Shown here piece by piece: positions 41,746 to 46,592 of a DNA stretch of 46,592 nt. The translations under genes and the position numbers were made by a program. Numbering within the stretch: position 1 is the first letter of the stretch; every line of letters starts with the position of its first letter. A model generated the notes under the pieces. It made no database searches, was not told the DNA's origin, and worked only from the letters and a program-made list of their open reading frames with translations. Source of the stretch: JAWXTP01 sp044433415 (GTDB lineage: Bacteria > Bacteroidota > Bacteroidia > Bacteroidales > Rikenellaceae); the NCBI GenBank assembly GCA_044433415.1, contig JAWXTP010000009.1, forward strand, positions 1-46,592. The letters are read 5' to 3'.

Positions 41746-42765
41746 ATGAGAAGTTTTGCTAGTGACAACCACTCTGGTATTCACCCTAACATCTTAAAAG
41801 CTATTTCTGAGGCTAATAATAACCACGAGGAGGCTTATGGATACGATCCATTAACAAAAAAACTTGAAGCTACGCTTTCTGAACTATTTGGATGTCATTC
41901 GTCCTACATAGTATTCAATGGCACTGGGGCTAATGTTTTTGCGTTAAAAAATATGACTGTAGGTTATAACTCAATAATAGCTGCCGCCACAGCTCACATC
42001 AATGTAGATGAATGTGGAGCACCTGAAAAACAAACAGGGTGCAAGATTTCTACAGTAGCAACACCTGACGGTAAACTTACACCTGAGTTAGTAAAAACTA
42101 AACTTGTTGGTATAGGATCAGAACACCATTCTCAACCTAAAGTAATTTCAATTTCTCAACCTACGGAACTTGGTACTCTTTACAGTATAGAAGAGATTAA
42201 AGCCCTTAGTGATTTAGCACATGAACATGACATGTATCTTCACATTGATGGAGCTCGTCTTGCGAATGCTGTTTCTGCATTAGGTTGTGACCCTAAAGAT
42301 CTTACACTTAACGCTGGAGTAGATGCAGTGTCCCTAGGTGGCACAAAAAATGGTCTTATGATAGGTGAAGCTGTAATGTTTTTTAACCCTGAATTAGGAA
42401 AAAGAGCCTTGTTTGAACGTAAAAATCTAACTCAACTTTATTCTAAACAAAGATATATAGCTGCTCAGTTATTAGAGTATTTAAAAGATGATTTATGGTT
42501 AAAACTAGCAAATCATTCAAACAGTATGGCTAAGCTATTAGAATCTAAAATAGTGGGCTTAGAGAATGTACAAATTACGCAAAACGTTGACACTAACGCT
42601 ATTTTTGCCATCGTTCCATCTGAAATGAGTGATCACTTATTAGAACACTATCACTTCTATATCTGGAATGAACTAACTAATGAAGTACGTTGGATGACTA
42701 GTTTCGATACAACAGAAGATGATGTTAACAAGTTCTGTGAACTGATTAATCAGTTTGCTCGTTAA
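41746..42765 (+). CDS. ltaE: Low-specificity threonine aldolase
   Basis: PLP-dependent enzyme that splits threonine or allo-threonine into glycine and acetaldehyde. It is 339 aa with the typical N terminus SFASDNHSGIHPNIL. PLP contacts are seen in FNGTGANVFAL near 58 and LHIDGARLANAV near 165; the Schiff-base Lys is Lys201 in SLGGTKNGL. Its position after purN is consistent with glycine supply for purine synthesis, which is inference. Stereopreference cannot be read from sequence. Confidence 0.93.
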   Translation: MRSFASDNHSGIHPNILKAISEANNNHEEAYGYDPLTKKLEATLSELFGCHSSYIVFNGTGANVFALKNMTVGYNSIIAAATAHINVDECGAPEKQTGCKISTVATPDGKLTPELVKTKLVGIGSEHHSQPKVISISQPTELGTLYSIEEIKALSDLAHEHDMYLHIDGARLANAVSALGCDPKDLTLNAGVDAVSLGGTKNGLMIGEAVMFFNPELGKRALFERKNLTQLYSKQRYIAAQLLEYLKDDLWLKLANHSNSMAKLLESKIVGLENVQITQNVDTNAIFAIVPSEMSDHLLEHYHFYIWNELTNEVRWMTSFDTTEDDVNKFCELINQFAR

Positions 42766-42793
42766 TATAAAGGAGTGTTCTAAAGCAACACTT

Positions 42794-42835
42794 ACAACAA
42801 ACCCTCATTACAAACCTGTAGTGAAGGTTTGTTGT
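42794..42835. terminator. Bidirectional terminator between ltaE and proC
   Basis: ACAACAAACC pairs with GGTTTGTTGT, and the inner TCATTACA/TGTAGTGA adds eight more pairs (one G-U). It serves the convergent stops at 42765 (plus) and 42881 (minus). Confidence 0.75.
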
Positions 42836-42880
42836 ATTTATATTAGCCTAAAAATCTCGGATTCTCAAAACAGGTAAAAA

Positions 42881-43672
42881 CTACCTACTTTGTAGAATAC
42901 CTTGCATTACTGAATTTTCAAATCCATTTTCTGCCATAGCTGACAGACCTTTTAAAGTTAATCCCCCTGGTGTGGTAACTTTATCTATCTCTGTCTGAGG
43001 CATGGTATTATTAGTTTTAAGAAGTTCTAAAGCTCCACTCATAGTCTGTAATACAACCTCACGAGCTTCTTCTTCAGTAAATCCATCATTTACGCCCGCT
43101 TTAATTGAAGCATCTAAGAATTTCAACGCGAAGGCAATACCACAAGAAGCTAAAGAAGTTCCTGCTGTCAACATTTGTTCAGTAACAAAGATTGTAATCC
43201 CTAGCTCATCAAAAAGGCTCTTTAAAAAATCACATTGCTCCTGTGATGCTCCATTTTCAGAAATATAAGTAACACTCTTACCTAATGAAATTCCTGTATT
43301 TGGTATTACTCTATATAAAAGAGGATATTTACCGTCTCCCTTGTCAAACATCTCAGCAATATCTTTAAAAGGGATACCTGCTACCACAGATGCTACTGCA
43401 CACTTTGAATAATCCATATAAGGTTTAATCTCTGCCACTACATCAGCTAGAAACCATGGCTTTACAGCTAAAAATACCATATCTGCACCTTGTACAGCCT
43501 CTATGTTAGACAGCGAAGTCTTTATTTTATCATTTTTACTAATTACCTTAGCCAAAGTAGCTTCTGTGCGTGCTGTTACTGTAATATCCTCAGCAGAAAC
43601 TTTAGTTCCGCCTGCAATACCTAGAGCTATCGCCCCACCCATATTACCAGCACCTATTATCGTGATTTTCAT
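42881..43672 (-). CDS. proC: Pyrroline-5-carboxylate reductase
   Basis: Final step of proline synthesis, reducing P5C with NAD(P)H. It is 263 aa. The Rossmann glycine motif is IGAGNMGGAIALGI at about 5-18, VFLAVKPW lies near 70, RVIPNTGISLGKS near 125, and the C-terminal signature TPGGLTLKGL near 235. It follows metX by 13 bp on the same strand, an unusual partner, and is therefore probably under the same SAM riboswitch. Confidence 0.95.
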   Translation of the reverse strand: MKITIIGAGNMGGAIALGIAGGTKVSAEDITVTARTEATLAKVISKNDKIKTSLSNIEAVQGADMVFLAVKPWFLADVVAEIKPYMDYSKCAVASVVAGIPFKDIAEMFDKGDGKYPLLYRVIPNTGISLGKSVTYISENGASQEQCDFLKSLFDELGITIFVTEQMLTAGTSLASCGIAFALKFLDASIKAGVNDGFTEEEAREVVLQTMSGALELLKTNNTMPQTEIDKVTTPGGLTLKGLSAMAENGFENSVMQGILQSR

Positions 43673-43685
43673 TTTATTACAATTA

Positions 43686-44711
43686 TTATCGTTCTTGCAA
43701 CTCTTTAATTATAGCTTCTAACTGATCATGCTCTATTAAAAAACCATCATGACCAAATCTACTGTTTATTATATATAGACTACTGTTTTTTATGTACTTA
43801 TGCATAACAACATGACTTTCCACAGGGTATAAGATATCACTAGAGATAGCAACGATAGCACATTTTGCTTTTATGAGAGCAAGTGCATTCTCGACCCCTC
43901 TACGACCTCTACCAACATCATGTGAATCTACAGCTTGTGTTAATCTATAATAAGAAAAAGCATTAAATCGAGCAGCTAATTTCTCACCTTGATAACGCTG
44001 ATAAGAAGAGGCTTTATAATCCTTTAACTTTGCAGACTCATACTCACTTTCTTTCTGAGTAATATTGTAGCCATCATTACATCTGTAGCTTAACATAGCA
44101 ATAGAACGAGCACATTCCAATCCTTTAGCACCTCCATCTGTCGACTTCATATAGAATGTAGGGTCGCACTCTATGGCCATACGCTGAGATTCATTAAAGG
44201 CTATAGCCCATGGTTCTGTTTTCGCTGTGGTAGCAATTATCACGGCTTTCTTTGCAAAAGTAGGTTGAGCTATCAACCACTCTAATATCTGAAAACCACC
44301 TATGCTACCTCCCACCAACATATCAACACTGGTAATTCCTAAGTGCTCAGCTAGTAAGATGTGACAATTAACCACATCGCGCATAGTGAAACTCGGAAAA
44401 CTTTTATAATATTCCTCGTTTGTTATAGGGTTTACAGACAAAGGACCTGTTGTTCCGTAATGCGAACCTAAAACATTAGCACACACCACAAAATAGCGTT
44501 CTGGGTCAAGGAAGTTATCCTTTTTCACAGCCTTTTCCCACCAATCATCTACACATGAATTAGCTGTAAGAGCGTGGCATACCCAGATGATATTACTACG
44601 CTTAGCATTCATAGTACCATAGGTAGAATATGCTATCTCTACCTCTGGTAATACGACACCCGTTTCTAATGTAAAACGATTATTATATTTATATGTTTTT
44701 ATTTCTCCCAT
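43686..44711 (-). CDS. metX: Homoserine O-acetyltransferase
   Basis: Alpha/beta-hydrolase-fold enzyme that acetylates homoserine from acetyl-CoA, the entry step to methionine. It is 341 aa. The nucleophile elbow is VGGSIGGFQ with Ser136. The late Asp/His positions lie in SDILYPVESH and FGHDGFLIEHD. A succinyl or serine specificity cannot be fully excluded, but pairing with MetY supports acetylhomoserine. It sits 22 bp downstream of metY, inside the riboswitch-controlled unit. Confidence 0.94.
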   Translation of the reverse strand: MGEIKTYKYNNRFTLETGVVLPEVEIAYSTYGTMNAKRSNIIWVCHALTANSCVDDWWEKAVKKDNFLDPERYFVVCANVLGSHYGTTGPLSVNPITNEEYYKSFPSFTMRDVVNCHILLAEHLGITSVDMLVGGSIGGFQILEWLIAQPTFAKKAVIIATTAKTEPWAIAFNESQRMAIECDPTFYMKSTDGGAKGLECARSIAMLSYRCNDGYNITQKESEYESAKLKDYKASSYQRYQGEKLAARFNAFSYYRLTQAVDSHDVGRGRRGVENALALIKAKCAIVAISSDILYPVESHVVMHKYIKNSSLYIINSRFGHDGFLIEHDQLEAIIKELQER

Positions 44712-44733
44712 TTTCTGTAAACCTTATTTCAGT

Positions 44734-46020
44734 TTAGAAACTTTTAGAAAAGGCATTTTCAAAATCAGCTATTATATCATTGATATTTTCTATACCTAAA
44801 CTTATACGTAATAATGAAGGTGACACTCCTGCTTGTTTTAACTCCTCTGCACTCAATTGCGAATGTGTTGTTGCCGACGGTTGAATTATTAGAGTTTTAT
44901 TATCCCCAACATTAGCAACATGCGAAACTAACTCTAAAGAATCTACAAACTTAACAGTTTGCTCTTTTGTTCCTTCTAACTCTACCGAAAGCACACATCC
45001 AAATCCATTAGTTAAATATTTTTTAGCATTTTCATGATTTGGGTCTGTCTCCAACCCTGGGTACGAAACAGATTTACAGAATTTACTAGACTCAAAATAT
45101 TTAGCAAGTGCTAAAGTATTCTCTGTCTGTCTATCAACACGTAACGATAAAGTCTCTAGACCTAGCGCTAATTGTAATGAGTTATAAGGAGAGATTGTAG
45201 CACCTAAGTCACGTAAGCACTCAACTCTACACTTAATAATGAAAGCTAGATTGCCAAATGCTTCTGTAAATACCATACCATGATATGAAGCATTAGGACC
45301 ACTAAGACCTTCAAATTTACCATTATTCCAATTAAAGTTACCTGCATCTATAATTATACCTCCCATAGAGGTACCATTACCTCCTATCCATTTTGTCGCT
45401 GCTTCTACAACTATGTTTGCACCATATTTAATAGGTGAACATAGATAACCACAACAACCAAAAGTATTATCAACGATGAAAGGAATATCATATTTCTTAG
45501 CCAAAGCAGCTAATGCCTCAAAATTAGGAATAGAAAAACTAGGATTACCTATAGTCTCTACATAAATAGCCTTAGTCTTCTCATCTATAAGTGGTTCCAT
45601 ATCTTCTGCTTTATCTGTAGCTGCAAATCTTGCATCTATGCCATAACGTTTAAAAGTTACTTTAAACTGATTATGAGAACCACCATATAAATAAGGCGAA
45701 GTTACGAAGTTATCTCCACACTCCATAAGAGCAGAAATTGCTAACAGCTGAGCTGCATGACCAGAAGCTGTTGCTAAAGCCGCAACACCACCTTCCAAGG
45801 CAGCAACACGTTTCTCAAAGATGTCTGTTGTAGGATTTTGAAGACGAGTATATATATTACCAAACTCTTTTAAAGCAAATAAGTTTGCCCCATGCTCTGC
45901 ACTGTTAAAAGTGTAAGCTGTTGTTTGATATAAAGGAATTGCACGTGAATTAGTATCTGAATCTGGCGTATGACCAGCGTGGACTTGTAATGTTTCGAAA
46001 TGATAATTTTTATTTTCCAT
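44734..46020 (-). CDS. metY: O-acetylhomoserine sulfhydrylase
   Basis: PLP enzyme of the Cys/Met metabolism family that condenses O-acetylhomoserine with sulfide to homocysteine. The 428 aa length is typical of MetY and longer than MetB or MetZ. The PLP Lys is Lys210 in VEAATKWIGGNGTSMGG; YTRLQNPT near 57 and ATASGHAAQL near 83 bind cofactor phosphate and substrate. First gene after the SAM-I riboswitch. With metX it gives a direct sulfhydrylation route to homocysteine. Confidence 0.96.
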   Translation of the reverse strand: MENKNYHFETLQVHAGHTPDSDTNSRAIPLYQTTAYTFNSAEHGANLFALKEFGNIYTRLQNPTTDIFEKRVAALEGGVAALATASGHAAQLLAISALMECGDNFVTSPYLYGGSHNQFKVTFKRYGIDARFAATDKAEDMEPLIDEKTKAIYVETIGNPSFSIPNFEALAALAKKYDIPFIVDNTFGCCGYLCSPIKYGANIVVEAATKWIGGNGTSMGGIIIDAGNFNWNNGKFEGLSGPNASYHGMVFTEAFGNLAFIIKCRVECLRDLGATISPYNSLQLALGLETLSLRVDRQTENTLALAKYFESSKFCKSVSYPGLETDPNHENAKKYLTNGFGCVLSVELEGTKEQTVKFVDSLELVSHVANVGDNKTLIIQPSATTHSQLSAEELKQAGVSPSLLRISLGIENINDIIADFENAFSKSF

Positions 46021-46125
46021 TATTTATATTCTTATCTTTATTTAAATATTATTATACAAAATTCTAAAGTGTAATATCTATCACACATAGTAACGGCCAA
46101 AAGGTCTGATATATTTTAAAATTGT

Positions 46126-46139
46126 TAGCGCGCTAGCGC
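46126..46139. other. Overlapping GC-rich palindromes in the metY leader
   Basis: TAGCGCGCTA (46126-46135) and GCGCTAGCGC (46130-46139) are two interlocked perfect palindromes in very AT-rich sequence between riboswitch and start codon. They could be a protein site or part of the expression platform. Confidence 0.45.
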
Positions 46140-46230
46140 ATTCGTAGATACACAGAATTACTGTATAAGTAGATTTTTATTCCTAGACTGATAAAGTTTT
46201 TCATTTTCATAATTTTTAGCTAGCACTCTA

Positions 46231-46350
46231 GATTTTTACATCTATAAGTCCTATGAGTTATAATTCCACTATTGGGTAGGTATTAGCACCTCTTACACGT
46301 GGTTGCTAGAGTTTCATTGAGCCTATTCTCTCCACTCTTCTATATAAATC
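46231..46350 (-). promoter_or_regulatory. SAM-I (S-box) riboswitch upstream of metY-metX-proC
   Basis: On the minus strand the S-box core is clear: GAGAGAATAGGCTC, then ATGAAACTC (46309-46317), GCAACC (46301-46306) and GGTGCTAATACC (GGTGCTAA at 46283-46290). P1 can pair GATTTATATA (46341-46350) with sequence ending AAAAATC at 46231, with one A-A mismatch. P4 can form from TATAA and TTATA near 46240-46265. SAM binding should lower expression of the methionine genes. ACTCTAG in P2 is complementary to CTAGAGT at 46225-46231, a possible alternative pairing that would break P1/P2. Confidence 0.9.
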
Positions 46351-46401
46351 AAAACCTACTTCTTAATTCCAACTTAAGTCTAAAATAAATTTTGAACTCT
46401 A

Positions 46402-46432
46402 CAAAGTTAAAAAACTTTAACAAAGAAACAAA
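46402..46432 (-). promoter_or_regulatory. Promoter of the SAM-riboswitch operon
   Basis: TTTG (46429-46432), 19 nt and TAACTTTG (46402-46409) on the minus strand form a consensus Bacteroidota promoter. Transcription would begin about 45 nt before P1 of the riboswitch. Confidence 0.7.
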
Positions 46433-46483
46433 ATATATTCATATTAAAATTTATCATTTCTCAGAATATACCCCATAAAAAAA

Positions 46484-46540
46484 GACTATCCCTTAATAGA
46501 CAGCCACTTTTTTGATATATACAGAAGGGTATTCTGTATA
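46484..46540 (-). terminator. Terminator of a gene beyond the right edge
   Basis: On the minus strand GGCTGTCT folds with GGATAGTC (46484-46505, G-U pairs included) and is followed by a T-run. A second stem, TATACAGAA/TTCTGTATA (46518-46540), precedes it. With wobble pairs the structure works only as minus-strand RNA, so it ends a transcript entering from the right. Confidence 0.65.
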
Positions 46541-46592
46541 GCTTTGCAACATAGCACATTAGTAAAATTTGTATATACCGATCAGGGGTAAA

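Noticed and set aside
46464..46592. Minus-strand open frame at the right edge as the end of a gene
   Set aside because: It would run through a hairpin and T-run that look like a terminator, and the translation shows no recognisable sequence.
1..46592. tRNA or rRNA genes
   Set aside because: I looked for T-loop motifs and cloverleaf arms in the intergenic regions and saw none; the gaps are filled by promoters, terminators and repeats.

Overview
The window looks like a low-GC chromosome segment from a member of the Bacteroidales (phylum Bacteroidota). The evidence is many promoters of the phylum-specific form TTG, 19-21 nt, TAnnTTTG, almost no Shine-Dalgarno sites, and families typical of the phylum: a DUF2723 membrane protein, a GH92 lipoprotein, a DUF4252/ECF-sigma cluster and an HU-like/SPOR protein. 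I cannot name a genus. No rRNA, tRNA, CRISPR array, complete IS or integrase gene is visible.

Layout. 0.4-7.0 kb: nagB, then a DUF2723 membrane protein (possible protein O-mannosyltransferase) divergent from a GH92 alpha-mannosidase lipoprotein. 7.4-11.7 kb: a small accessory island bounded by 71-bp direct repeats (67/71 identical). It holds an exported Cys-rich zinc-ribbon protein, a fossil of a phage tail protein, a large LRR lipoprotein, a small lipoprotein gene broken by two in-frame stops, and a 185-bp inverted-repeat segment that could be an invertible promoter. 11.7-13.8 kb: a secreted C1 peptidase and a complete higBA toxin-antitoxin pair. 14.2-23.0 kb: a minus-strand run oxyR, trxB, M23/LysM lipoprotein, uvrC, rdgB, U32, smpB, apbE, combining redox control, repair, nucleotide sanitation and tmRNA rescue. 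23.2-28.4 kb: plus-strand queD, polA, lgt and an HU-like/SPOR protein. 28.5-31.0 kb: uvrB followed by an orphan antitoxin gene cut by a nonsense codon. 31.2-35.2 kb: an M16 homologue without the zinc motif, then a four-gene ECF sigma, membrane protein, beta-barrel and DUF4252 operon. 35.3-41.0 kb: acpP, fabF, rnc, LysE-type exporter, cmk, ispH, EamA transporter. 41.1-46.4 kb: purN, a threonine aldolase, and metY-metX-proC behind a SAM-I riboswitch.

The most unusual non-genic feature is a ~290-300 bp intergenic element present twice (13879-14178 and 32529-32816). Each copy is a chain of six hairpins. Several arms differ between the copies but stay complementary, so the structure seems to be under selection or actively maintained. 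Both copies sit between convergent genes. I do not recognise it as a named RNA or repeat family; it is the best candidate here for something undescribed. The flanked island with a possible inverton comes second. Most other genes are ordinary housekeeping genes.
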